Shown in pieces: positions 1-6,316 of a DNA stretch of 7,206 nt. The stretch's first letter is position 1. Each line of letters begins with the position of its first letter. The notes beneath the pieces are model-generated. The model saw only the letters and a list, made by a program, of their open reading frames with translations, was not told where the DNA came from and made no database searches. Both the position numbers and the translations under genes were made by a program. Origin of the DNA: Bacteroidales bacterium UBA1205 (GTDB lineage Bacteria > Bacteroidota > Bacteroidia > Bacteroidales > WCHB1-69); assembly GCA_002309615.1 (NCBI GenBank), contig DBXT01000017.1, forward strand, positions 1-7,206. The letters run 5' to 3'.

Positions 1-1050
1 AATATTACTTATAACGGAAGTACTACCCTACCTATCAATTCAGGCGACTACATGGTTGTAGTATCTGTCAATACCAACAATTATGCTGCTATAGATAGTG
101 CCATTTTCACTATCAACAAAGCACACTCCTATTTTACGATTACAGACCTTAACTTTGTTTACGATGGGCAAACACATCAGCCGACAATTACCGTTGTTCC
201 AAACACTAACTACATTGTTAAATACAACGGACAATTATCGCTCCCTCAAAATGCAGGTGTTTACAATGGAGAAATCTTGATAAACGATACCAATATAACA
301 GGTGACACAACATTTGTTTTTGAAATCACCAATGCTACTGCACATATTGAATACTATGATACCATTCATGTCTATGACGGTAACGTTAAACAAATTTCAC
401 TTATCAATCCTGACAATGTCAATTGTATAATTGAATATAAACAAAACGGAAATATTGTTACACCTGTCAATGCAGGCATTTACGATGTAAGCATCTCTGT
501 AGAAGAAGCCAACTACGACTCTATGATTATCAACACACAAATGATAATAGAAAAAGCCACGGCAGACATCACCTTTACAGATGATACTTTAACATATATT
601 TATGACGGAACTACAAGAAGTGTACATGTTGTTACCACACCGGCTGGCTTGACCGTTGAAATAACTTACAACAACGACACAACTGCACCTTATCAAATTG
701 GTGTTTATCAGGTTATAGCCACTATTATTGACAACAACTATCAAGGAAGTGCCAATACAACACTCACCATTTTGGAAGACACCAAAATTGAAGAAACAAA
801 TGCCATATATACTGCCAAACTTTATCCTAACCCGACTTCCGACATTAGTCATTTAGAAATTGAGGGTATTAGCGGTGATATTGTTATTCGCATTGTTAAT
901 TCATTAGGACAACAAATGATGACAGACAAAGTTGTAGCAGACGGAAATTTATACTATGATATCTCAACCAACAACCTGACAAAAGGTGTATATTGGATCA
1001 TCATCAGCTATCAACATAACACTATCAACAAAAAATTAATTGTAGAATAA
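1..1050 (+). CDS. C-terminal part of a T9SS-exported MBG/YDG-repeat surface or secreted protein (5' end outside window)
   Basis: The frame is open from base 1, so the first in-frame ATG (base 52) lies inside a repeat and is not the start; the gene begins left of the window. The visible 349 residues contain a partial and then three complete beta-rich repeats of roughly 70-80 residues. Each complete one carries a YDG motif (codons near bases 160, 373 and 601), a mid-repeat GVY/GIY turn and a terminal NYxG or NYD strand, typical of MBG/YDG-type domains in large Bacteroidota adhesin-like proteins. From about base 808 the protein switches to a T9SS type A sorting domain: KLYPNPTSD, then IRIVNSLGQ, then GVYWIIISY, ending KKLIVE at the stop. 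By family knowledge this domain directs export through the Por secretion system and is then removed. The ligand or role of the repeats cannot be told. A hairpin terminator follows. Confidence 0.88.
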   Translation, partial: NITYNGSTTLPINSGDYMVVVSVNTNNYAAIDSAIFTINKAHSYFTITDLNFVYDGQTHQPTITVVPNTNYIVKYNGQLSLPQNAGVYNGEILINDTNITGDTTFVFEITNATAHIEYYDTIHVYDGNVKQISLINPDNVNCIIEYKQNGNIVTPVNAGIYDVSISVEEANYDSMIINTQMIIEKATADITFTDDTLTYIYDGTTRSVHVVTTPAGLTVEITYNNDTTAPYQIGVYQVIATIIDNNYQGSANTTLTILEDTKIEETNAIYTAKLYPNPTSDISHLEIEGISGDIVIRIVNSLGQQMMTDKVVADGNLYYDISTNNLTKGVYWIIISYQHNTINKKLIVE

Positions 1051-1087
1051 AGATTTAGTATTTCATAATTGTTGTAATTTTTGTTTA

Positions 1088-1117
1088 GGGGCTACTTTTC
1101 ATAGTAGTCCCTTTTTT
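1088..1117 (+). terminator. Rho-independent terminator of the T9SS cargo gene (possibly also in the leader of the next gene)
   Basis: GGGGCTACT (1088-1096) pairs with AGTAGTCCC (1103-1111) as a 9-bp stem with one G-T pair and a 6-nt loop, followed directly by six T. It sits 38 bases after the stop codon at 1050. The T run ends only 7 bases before the ATG at 1125, so the next gene either starts transcription within or upstream of this hairpin, or relies on read-through. A loose -7-like sequence (TAATTTTTG, 1075-1083) lies just upstream. Confidence 0.75.
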
Positions 1118-1124
1118 AAAAAAG

Positions 1125-1925
1125 ATGGGAAAAATAGAAGACATTATCTTGCAACACGACCAAAGAGGTATGCAACAACTTGCCAAATACCTCAACGACA
1201 ACTATTGCATGGATGCCGCTCAAGCATTGTGGCAATGTAAAAAAGGAAACATACTCATCCTCACCGGCTTTTTTGTTAAAACACAAGGCGAAACCGATGG
1301 ACCTTTAGGCAGCATATTCCTTTATAAAGCCTTAAAAATTTTAGGATTCTCCCCTATCATTGTTTCAGATGAATATGCCGCCTCCTATTTTGAAGGTCTG
1401 CCATTTATTCTATATACACATAATAGCCAAGCAGAAGAAATACTGGAAAACTATCAGCCTGTGGCTATAGTCAGTATAGAACGTTGTGGACGTGCCACTG
1501 ACGGAAAATACTACAATATGAGAAAAAATGATATCTCCTTGCAGACAGCTCCTATTGACGAGTTAGTATTGCGAGCATCATGTTTGACCATCGGCATTGG
1601 CGATGGCGGCAACGAAATAGGCATGGGAAAACTCTCTTGCCACATGCAGCACCTTGACCTTATTCCCTCTATTGTACCATGTAATTATTTAATTGTTGCA
1701 AGCGTTTCCAATTGGGGCAGTTATGGATTGATAGCCGCCCTATCCATGCTATGGCACAAGGATTTGCTACCTAAAGAACAAGACATGGGCAATTATCTGA
1801 AATACATTGTAACTAAAGGTGCTGTTGACGGATTTTCAGGAGAAAACAAACCCTGCATTGATGGTTTTGACCTATCCGTTGAACAAGCCATTGTAAAAGA
1901 TCTAAAACGTCTTATTACAAAATGA
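1125..1925 (+). CDS. D-glutamate cyclase-like protein (DUF4392 domain), stand-alone
   Basis: A 266-residue, probably cytoplasmic protein resembling the C-terminal domain of mitochondrial D-glutamate cyclase (DGLUCY; DUF4392), which converts D-glutamate to 5-oxo-D-proline. Visible signature blocks are LTGFF (46-50), ETDGPLG (56-62), SIERCGR (117-123), GIGDGGNEIGMG (157-168) and VSNWGSYGL (194-202); the glycine-rich GDGGNEIGMG block and SNWG are the most characteristic. No signal peptide or membrane segment is seen, and no N-terminal partner domain is fused, so this is the minimal catalytic-type domain. In bacteria such a protein could recycle D-glutamate from peptidoglycan turnover, but no D-amino-acid gene is adjacent, so that role is inferred from family alone. 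The ATG at 1125 follows an A-rich stretch (AAAAAAG) with no clear Shine-Dalgarno. The TGA stop abuts a terminator hairpin. Confidence 0.8.
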   Translation: MGKIEDIILQHDQRGMQQLAKYLNDNYCMDAAQALWQCKKGNILILTGFFVKTQGETDGPLGSIFLYKALKILGFSPIIVSDEYAASYFEGLPFILYTHNSQAEEILENYQPVAIVSIERCGRATDGKYYNMRKNDISLQTAPIDELVLRASCLTIGIGDGGNEIGMGKLSCHMQHLDLIPSIVPCNYLIVASVSNWGSYGLIAALSMLWHKDLLPKEQDMGNYLKYIVTKGAVDGFSGENKPCIDGFDLSVEQAIVKDLKRLITK

Positions 1926-1947
1926 AAAAGGCGGTTTCCCGCCTTTT
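1926..1947. terminator. Bidirectional terminator between convergent genes
   Basis: AAAAGGCGG (1926-1934) pairs perfectly with CCGCCTTTT (1939-1947) around a TTTC loop, a 9-bp stem with a GC core and A/T flanks. Read on the + strand it ends the cyclase gene, whose stop codon ends at 1925. Read on the - strand it lies 25 bases past the dnaJ stop and is followed by a T-rich end. One hairpin therefore plausibly serves both converging units. Confidence 0.85.
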
Positions 1948-1972
1948 ATACATGGTTATTATAGTTTGGTTT

Positions 1973-3118
1973 CTATTCAAAGAATTTTCTTACTTTTTGG
2001 AAAAAACCTGCTTGTTTGGGTTGTTCTACTTTGAAAGTATCCGACTCCATCATCTTTTCTATCATAGCTTTTTCCTCTTTGGTAATTCGTTTGGGAACCA
2101 CTACATTGATATTCACTATCAAATCACCTTGTCCATAGCCGCGTAAATCCGGCAAACCTTTACCATTTAATCGCAACAAAGTTGAAGATTGTGTTCCCGG
2201 GGCGATTTTAACTTTTGCCTTACCTTCCAACAAAGGTATCTCCACCGTACCTCCCAATACTGCCAATGGAAATGAAATATTAAATTCTTCGTAGATATTG
2301 TTGCCGTCACGTTCAAAACGACTATGTTTTTCTTCTTCTACCAACACCAACAAATCGCCGGGTTCGCCTCCTCCTATGGCATTTCCTTTTCCTCTTATGC
2401 TCAATTGCATACCATCGGAAACACCTGCCGGAATTTTTACATTGATAATATCTTCGCCTTTTACGACTCCGTTACCACCACAATGAGAACATTTATCGGT
2501 GATAATCTTGCCTGTTCCATGACAATTCGGACATTCGCTCTGCATTTGCATCTGCCCGAAAATAGATTGTTGTACACGAGTTACAATACCTCTTCCATGA
2601 CAGGTTGGACAAGTTTTGATTGCATCAGCAGATTTGGCTCCCGTGCCATGGCATTCATTGCAGACAATATTCTTTTGTACTTTTATATTCTTTTCAACTC
2701 CTTTGGCGATATCTTCCAAAGTCATTTTTACCTTTATACGAATATTAGACCCTTTTTGTACACGATTTCTGCCGCCACCGAAGCCTCCGCCAAAGCCGGA
2801 AAAGCCACCTATACCCAAGTCTTCGAATATAGAACCCATATGCGAGAAAATATCTTGCATATTCATGCCGCCGAAATCGCTAAATCCGTTACCACTCATA
2901 CCTGCATGACCAAATTGGTCGTAACGGGAACGTTTTTGCGGGTCACTTAACACTTCGTAGGCTTCTGCAGCTTCTTTAAATTTCTCTTCGGCAGTTTTAT
3001 CTCCGGGATTTCTATCCGGATGATATTTCAAAGCCAACTGACGATAGGCCTTTTTGATATCCTCAGCAGACGCATCTTTTTGAACACCTAATACTTCGTA
3101 ATAATCTCTCTTTTCCAT
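1973..3118 (-). CDS. dnaJ: Chaperone protein DnaJ (Hsp40), type I
   Basis: The 381-residue protein has the complete type I DnaJ layout. The J domain (about 4-70) carries the HPD motif at 33-35, which triggers DnaK ATP hydrolysis. A Gly/Phe-rich linker spans about 73-118. The zinc-binding domain has four CxxCxGxG repeats with cysteine pairs at 153/156, 170/173, 196/199 and 210/213. The C-terminal substrate-binding domains run from about 225 to 345, with a short basic tail. It acts in the cytoplasm, delivering unfolded proteins to DnaK. The ATG at 3116-3118 starts only 3 bases after the grpE stop, so the two genes are almost certainly co-transcribed and probably translationally coupled. dnaK is not adjacent. 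Length and all key residues are normal; nothing suggests decay. Confidence 0.98.
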   Translation of the reverse strand: MEKRDYYEVLGVQKDASAEDIKKAYRQLALKYHPDRNPGDKTAEEKFKEAAEAYEVLSDPQKRSRYDQFGHAGMSGNGFSDFGGMNMQDIFSHMGSIFEDLGIGGFSGFGGGFGGGRNRVQKGSNIRIKVKMTLEDIAKGVEKNIKVQKNIVCNECHGTGAKSADAIKTCPTCHGRGIVTRVQQSIFGQMQMQSECPNCHGTGKIITDKCSHCGGNGVVKGEDIINVKIPAGVSDGMQLSIRGKGNAIGGGEPGDLLVLVEEEKHSRFERDGNNIYEEFNISFPLAVLGGTVEIPLLEGKAKVKIAPGTQSSTLLRLNGKGLPDLRGYGQGDLIVNINVVVPKRITKEEKAMIEKMMESDTFKVEQPKQAGFFQKVRKFFE

Positions 3119-3121
3119 ATT

Positions 3122-3790
3122 CTACTGATAAATAACCACTTTTGCAAAACGTATCACTTTATCATTAAGCATATAACCTTTTTCCACTACATCTATAATT
3201 TTTCCTTTTTCAGCTTCGCTTGGAGCAGGAACAATGCTTACTGCCTCGTGAAAATCGGTGTTGAAATGTGCATTTTCTGTTTCTATCAAAGTTACGCCTT
3301 TTTGTTTCAATATATTCATCAATTTTTGAAAAATTAATGATTCTCCTTCTACAACAACTGACAATTCGGCTTCTGCCTTTTGATTATATTGCATAGCACG
3401 TTCCATATCGTCGATAATCGGCAATACGCTCGTAATCAACGATTCGGACGCATTTTTTATCACATCCAATTTTTCTTTTGTCGTTCTCTTGCGATAATTA
3501 TCAAATTCAGAATACAAACGTAAATATTTATCCTGCAATTCCGCCTTTTCTTCTGTCATTTTGAGAATAGCGGCTTGCATTTCTTCTATTTTCTTTTCTA
3601 ATTTATCTTTTCTTCCTAAGAAATTTCTTTTTTTGCTATCTTTCTCGGAATTTTTGTCACTATCATCAATTGCTGACAGATTTTCTGCCTCCTTTACTGA
3701 CTCTTTTTCAGAACTTGCTGCGACTTGTTCTTCTTGAATTTCGTCAGTTGTATGATTTTCAATATTTTGATTTTCTTTTTCTTCTTCCAT
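3122..3790 (-). CDS. grpE: GrpE, nucleotide exchange factor of DnaK
   Basis: GrpE releases ADP from DnaK and so resets the chaperone cycle. The 222-residue product has a long charged, Glu/Lys-rich, probably disordered N-terminus (about the first 70 residues). A coiled-coil helix with KYLRLYSEFDNYRKRT follows, then the compact beta domain ending in KGYMLNDKVIRFAKVVIYQ, matching the GrpE signature (usually GYxLxxRVLRPAxVxV). I chose the ATG at 3788-3790. The frame extends upstream to a TTG at 3811, but that codon falls inside a candidate -7 box, and the ATG has a typical A-rich leader (AATAAAAAATAAAATA). It heads the grpE-dnaJ operon, and regulation may involve the palindromes just upstream. 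Confidence 0.95.
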   Translation of the reverse strand: MEEEKENQNIENHTTDEIQEEQVAASSEKESVKEAENLSAIDDSDKNSEKDSKKRNFLGRKDKLEKKIEEMQAAILKMTEEKAELQDKYLRLYSEFDNYRKRTTKEKLDVIKNASESLITSVLPIIDDMERAMQYNQKAEAELSVVVEGESLIFQKLMNILKQKGVTLIETENAHFNTDFHEAVSIVPAPSEAEKGKIIDVVEKGYMLNDKVIRFAKVVIYQ

Positions 3791-3808
3791 TATTTTATTT
3801 TTTATTGA

Positions 3809-3862
3809 CAAATATTGATAAGCAAAATATTTGCCACAATTGCTTTTTGTGACAAAATGTCA
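3809..3862 (-). promoter_or_regulatory. Candidate grpE-dnaJ promoter with palindromic operator-like sites
   Basis: Read on the - strand, TTG (3837-3839) and AATATTTG (3809-3816) are 20 bases apart, close to the Bacteroidota -33/-7 arrangement (TTTG, then TAnnTTTG, one mismatch here). The start codon would lie about 12-15 bases downstream of the transcript start. The palindrome GCAAATATTTTGC (3822-3834; 5-base arms around TAT) fills the spacer between the two boxes. TGACATTTTGTCA (3850-3862; arms TGACA/TGTCA) lies just upstream and overlaps a third palindrome, TTTTGTcACAAAA (3845-3857). No CIRCE element (the HrcA site) is present. That these are heat-shock operators is inference from position and symmetry. 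Confidence 0.4.
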
Positions 3863-3883
3863 GTATTTTGTTTATAATATAAT

Positions 3884-4327
3884 TTAGGATATGAACAAAC
3901 CATTTAAATACATCCAAACAATATATCTGATCAGCTTTCCCAACAACATGGATATTGCCACAATAAGAAAGCGGCATCTGAAAAATCCGGCAGCCACAGC
4001 TACCACATCACCAATTCCGGGCAGAAAAGCAAAAAATGCCAGCCAACTGCCATAGCTGTCTATTCTGTCTTTTAATCTATCTACCCGTTCCTTTTTTACA
4101 TGCAGATATTTTTCTATCCAATCTATTTTTCCCGCATGTCCTATCCAATAGCATGTCAATCCTCCCAGCCAATTCCCTATAGTAGCCACTACCACACAAT
4201 TCCATGGAGATGCACCCGCCAACAAAACTCCTGTAAAAACTATTTCTGAACTAAACGGCAACACCGTAGCTGCTAAAAAAGCCGCCACAAACAAGCCTGC
4301 CAATCCCCATGTTACCAAAAATTCCAT
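3884..4327 (-). CDS. YqaA-like membrane protein of the DedA / VTT-domain family
   Basis: A 147-residue integral membrane protein with hydrophobic segments at about 5-38, 44-65, 93-116 and 119-145, separated by a charged loop at 66-92. The family feature is the FAFLPGIGDVVAVAAGFF stretch (98-116), a re-entrant-loop motif ending in the conserved AAG. The two arginines of the canonical DedA version (GRFxPxxR) are absent, as in the short YqaA branch, and the length matches YqaA (about 140-150 residues). DedA relatives are linked to lipid-carrier or phospholipid flipping and envelope homeostasis; the exact substrate for YqaA is unknown to me. The start codon lies 1 base after the radical SAM stop, so the two are one transcript and may be translationally coupled. 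About 90 bases separate its stop from the grpE start. Confidence 0.82.
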   Translation of the reverse strand: MEFLVTWGLAGLFVAAFLAATVLPFSSEIVFTGVLLAGASPWNCVVVATIGNWLGGLTCYWIGHAGKIDWIEKYLHVKKERVDRLKDRIDSYGSWLAFFAFLPGIGDVVAVAAGFFRCRFLIVAISMLLGKLIRYIVWMYLNGLFIS

Positions 4328-4328
4328 G

Positions 4329-5294
4329 CTATTTGTACAATCGACCTTGGTAAGTATTGCGTTGGGCTAATGTTTTCTCAACTTGCTGTAAAATTTGGTC
4401 ATTGCGTATCAGTCCCCATAGAGATTGGTCCAAGAAACGCGGTGGTACTTCACCTGCAAACCTTTCCACTACAATATTAGGATTTAAATGTTCCAAAAAA
4501 CCAACTATAAAATCAATGTATTGCGGCAAAGTGAAAGAATAAAATTCTTCCGGATGTTGCTGACAATAAGCAGCCATCGGTGTGTCTTTGATAATTTGCA
4601 GTTGATGAAATTTTACGGTATCCAATGGCATGGCAGAAATAATTTTTGCCCATTGCTGCCAATCTGCAGGAGACTCCTTTGGCAAGCCGAAAATAAAATG
4701 TGCACCGCATTTTATTCCTCTTGCTGCTGTAGCATCAATCGCTCGTCGGGCACATTGGAAATCATGACCGCGATTGACTAATGCCAGCGTTTTATCGCTG
4801 CAAGATTCCACACCGTATTCCAATATCACATAGCAACGTTGGCTCAATCGGGCAAAATAATCCAACTTTTCTTCATCAATACAATCCGGACGGGTACCAA
4901 TAACCAAGCCTACTACATTTTCACATTCAAGAGCTTGATTATAAATATGTTTTAATTCATCCAATGAGGCGTATGTATTGGAATAGGCTTGAAAGTATGC
5001 CAAATATTTGTCCGCACGACGATAACGATTTTTATGAAATACTATTCCTTCGGCAATTTGCTGTGAAATACTTTTCCCTTTTTGACAATAAGAAGGATTG
5101 AAAGCACTATTGTCGCAATAACTACAACCGCCAAAAGATATTTTTCCATCTCTATTGGGACAGGTAAAACCGGCATTTATAGTTACTTTTTGAACCCTTT
5201 GACCGAACGTCTGCTTGAAATAATCGGCATAAGAGTTAAATCTACGCCCTGTATGCCATGGAAATATTTCGCTTGTTGATTGCTGACTTGCCAT
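4329..5294 (-). CDS. TIGR01212-family radical SAM protein (YhcC / YtqA type)
   Basis: The 321-residue cytoplasmic protein has the family's unusual iron-sulfur motif CX11CX2C (Cys45, Cys57, Cys60 within GFTCPNRDGKISFGGCSYC), not the classical CX3CX2C. Further family blocks are YFQAYSNTYASL, VVGLVIGTRPDCID, YVILEYGVES, NRGH, HFIFGLPKES and VKFHQLQIIKDTPMA. It should bind a 4Fe-4S cluster and S-adenosylmethionine and do radical chemistry. As I recall, the Bacillus relative YtqA has been linked to tRNA wobble-uridine modification; I do not know whether that applies here. I chose ATG 5292-5294 (MASQQST...). The frame extends 29 codons upstream to an ATG at 5381, but that extension crosses a perfect -7 box and lacks family similarity. 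It leads a two-gene unit with the DedA-like gene. Confidence 0.9.
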   Translation of the reverse strand: MASQQSTSEIFPWHTGRRFNSYADYFKQTFGQRVQKVTINAGFTCPNRDGKISFGGCSYCDNSAFNPSYCQKGKSISQQIAEGIVFHKNRYRRADKYLAYFQAYSNTYASLDELKHIYNQALECENVVGLVIGTRPDCIDEEKLDYFARLSQRCYVILEYGVESCSDKTLALVNRGHDFQCARRAIDATAARGIKCGAHFIFGLPKESPADWQQWAKIISAMPLDTVKFHQLQIIKDTPMAAYCQQHPEEFYSFTLPQYIDFIVGFLEHLNPNIVVERFAGEVPPRFLDQSLWGLIRNDQILQQVEKTLAQRNTYQGRLYK

Positions 5295-5314
5295 TAAAAT
5301 ACTTTTAATATTTG

Positions 5315-5322
5315 CAAATGTA
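5315..5322 (-). promoter_or_regulatory. -7 box for the radical SAM / yqaA-like operon
   Basis: On the - strand TACATTTG matches the Bacteroidota -7 consensus TAnnTTTG exactly and lies 20 bases upstream of the chosen start codon (5294), giving a short leader of roughly 15 bases. No convincing -33 TTTG is found at the expected distance. The box overlaps a 10-bp palindrome, ATTTGCAAAT (5310-5319). Its position argues against the longer ORF start at 5381. Confidence 0.55.
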
Positions 5323-5351
5323 TCATTTTTTAGTGAAATAATCGGCAGAAA

Positions 5352-5377
5352 ATAAAAAAAATGCTGTTCGCTACCGA
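5352..5377 (+). repeat. Direct repeat, left copy (bounds the Rhs tip cassette)
   Basis: These 26 bases, AT followed by eight A and then TGCTGTTCGCTACCGA, recur identically at 7181-7206, where the window ends. The base before each copy differs (A at 5351, G at 7180), so the left edge of identity is sharp. The right edge cannot be seen because the second copy is cut off. The copies are 1829 bases apart and enclose the tip, the immunity candidate and the shell fragment. Confidence 0.9.
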
Positions 5378-5380
5378 ACA
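5352..5380 (-). terminator. Perfect hairpin with oligo-T tail on the - strand, in front of the Rhs tip
   Basis: TGTTCG (5365-5370) and CGAACA (5375-5380) form a perfect 6-bp stem around CTAC. On the - strand the hairpin is followed, after GCA, by eight T (5354-5361) and more T-rich sequence, so it resembles a factor-independent terminator that would stop leftward transcription before the radical SAM operon. It is short, and the three-base gap before the T run weakens the call. It might instead be a protein-binding inverted repeat. Confidence 0.4.
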
Positions 5381-5407
5381 ATATCGTCTTTTCAACAAAA
5401 AAAATAC

Positions 5408-5415
5408 TATCTTTG
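5408..5415 (+). promoter_or_regulatory. -7 box of the orphan Rhs tip gene
   Basis: TATCTTTG, followed by CA, is an exact match to the Bacteroidota -7 consensus TAnnTTTG. Transcription would begin about 5-8 bases after its G, near 5420-5423, at or inside the first in-frame ATG (5420). That favours the second ATG (5438), preceded by the A-rich leader GAAAAATAGTAGCAAC. No good -33 box is visible. It shows the tip may be expressed independently of any full-length Rhs gene. Confidence 0.55.
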
Positions 5416-5437
5416 CAAAATGAAAAATAGTAGCAAC

Positions 5438-6304
5438 ATGGTTCAATGGCAGAACTTGCCCAAATACTCCTTCAACGCTAAGGAATTGGACGAAGAAACC
5501 GGCATGTACTACTACGAAGCAAGGTATTATGCTCCGCCTACGTTTACCAGTAGAGACCCTTTGTTTGAGAAATATTTTTGGATAAGTCCTTACGCCTACT
5601 GTGCCAATAATCCGGTGAAGTACGTGGATCCGAGTGGAAGGGAAACTCATGTAGCTCAAAATGATGATGGAACATATCGAGTTATTGGGGACGTATTAAA
5701 TAAAGACAAAAATATCTATGTTTATACGCAAGACAAAGATGGAAACTATACAATAAAAGGAAATTCAATCGGTATAACTACATCTACAACTTCTTTTTTT
5801 AATGCAGATGCCAATAATGGAAAAGGGGCATGGGCTATTGGTAGTATTATTAATCCCAACGACAAAAGTGGTGATGATTTTTTAGGAAATATTTTTGGTA
5901 ATACTCCAACAATGATTGATGACTACATGGCAAATGCGGATGGTGGCAAATATGATTTCAAAGTAACTAACGGAACAAATAGTCCTATTCCAGAAATAGA
6001 CGTTTATAGAGGTATGCCCATTGGAAAAACAGACAACGGACAAATTATATATAGTTCAGCAAGAGATATAGGAAATATTGCAGCGGGATATATTGCTGGT
6101 GCAAATGGTATGTCGTGGAAAGCATCAAGAATTGCATTTGACGCATATCAGTCAAAAGTTAATGGAAAACCAAGCATTGAAAGTATTTCTACACGAAATG
6201 CAGAGATGTATGGTTGGCGAATCGGTAGTTATATAAAAAATAATACTCCTACTCAAAAGGCAAACAACTTATTAAAGAGTATTTGGAATTTGATTACAAA
6301 ATAG
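5438..6304 (+). CDS. Orphan Rhs tip: RHS core domain plus variable C-terminal toxin-like domain
   Basis: The 288-residue product starts directly in the Rhs core-associated domain: FNAKELDEETGMYYYEARYY (12-31), FTSRDPLF (36-43), SPYAYCANNP (50-59) and the PxxxxDPxG end motif (59-67, PVKYVDPSG). That motif normally closes the Rhs shell and marks where the toxin tip begins. The long YD-repeat shell and any export signal are missing, so this is a displaced tip, not a delivered effector. Residues 70-288 are the variable domain, with YDFKVTNGT, VYRGMPIG, SARDIGNIAAGYIAGANG (207-224), RIAFDAYQS (231-239) and ISTRNAEMYGWRIG. I recall similar tails on other Bacteroidota Rhs proteins and it loosely resembles polymorphic toxin type 44, but the activity is unknown. 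Start 5438 is preferred over 5420 because of the -7 box at 5408. A probable immunity gene follows after 12 bases. Confidence 0.8.
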   Translation: MVQWQNLPKYSFNAKELDEETGMYYYEARYYAPPTFTSRDPLFEKYFWISPYAYCANNPVKYVDPSGRETHVAQNDDGTYRVIGDVLNKDKNIYVYTQDKDGNYTIKGNSIGITTSTTSFFNADANNGKGAWAIGSIINPNDKSGDDFLGNIFGNTPTMIDDYMANADGGKYDFKVTNGTNSPIPEIDVYRGMPIGKTDNGQIIYSSARDIGNIAAGYIAGANGMSWKASRIAFDAYQSKVNGKPSIESISTRNAEMYGWRIGSYIKNNTPTQKANNLLKSIWNLITK

Positions 6305-6307
6305 GAG
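6303..6307 (+). promoter_or_regulatory. Shine-Dalgarno of the candidate immunity gene
   Basis: AGGAG overlaps the TAG stop of the tip gene and lies 9 bases before the ATG at 6317. Strong Shine-Dalgarno sequences are uncommon in Bacteroidota and none of the other genes here has one. The placement suggests the downstream gene is translated from the toxin transcript. Confidence 0.5.
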
Positions 6308-6316
6308 AACACTAAT

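Noticed and set aside
124..777. Possible DNA-level tandem repeats in the MBG protein gene
   Set aside because: The repeats are visible only in the protein (YDG and GVY spacing); the DNA copies are well diverged, so these are ancient domains, not a recent tandem repeat.
1922..2146. 74-codon + strand frame overlapping the end of dnaJ
   Set aside because: It starts inside the cyclase stop and terminator and is antisense to the conserved dnaJ C-terminus; no family features.
2324..2950. 208-codon + strand open frame antisense to dnaJ
   Set aside because: It mirrors the dnaJ coding strand, whose J domain and zinc motifs are unmistakable; the product has no recognisable domain and no ribosome site.
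5295..5381. N-terminal extension of the radical SAM protein to the ATG at 5381
   Set aside because: It crosses an exact -7 box (5315-5322) and the repeated leader and shows no family similarity; the ATG at 5294 gives the normal family length.
5330..5659. 109-codon - strand frame across the Rhs leader and core
   Set aside because: It is antisense to the well-conserved RHS core motifs and has no features of its own.
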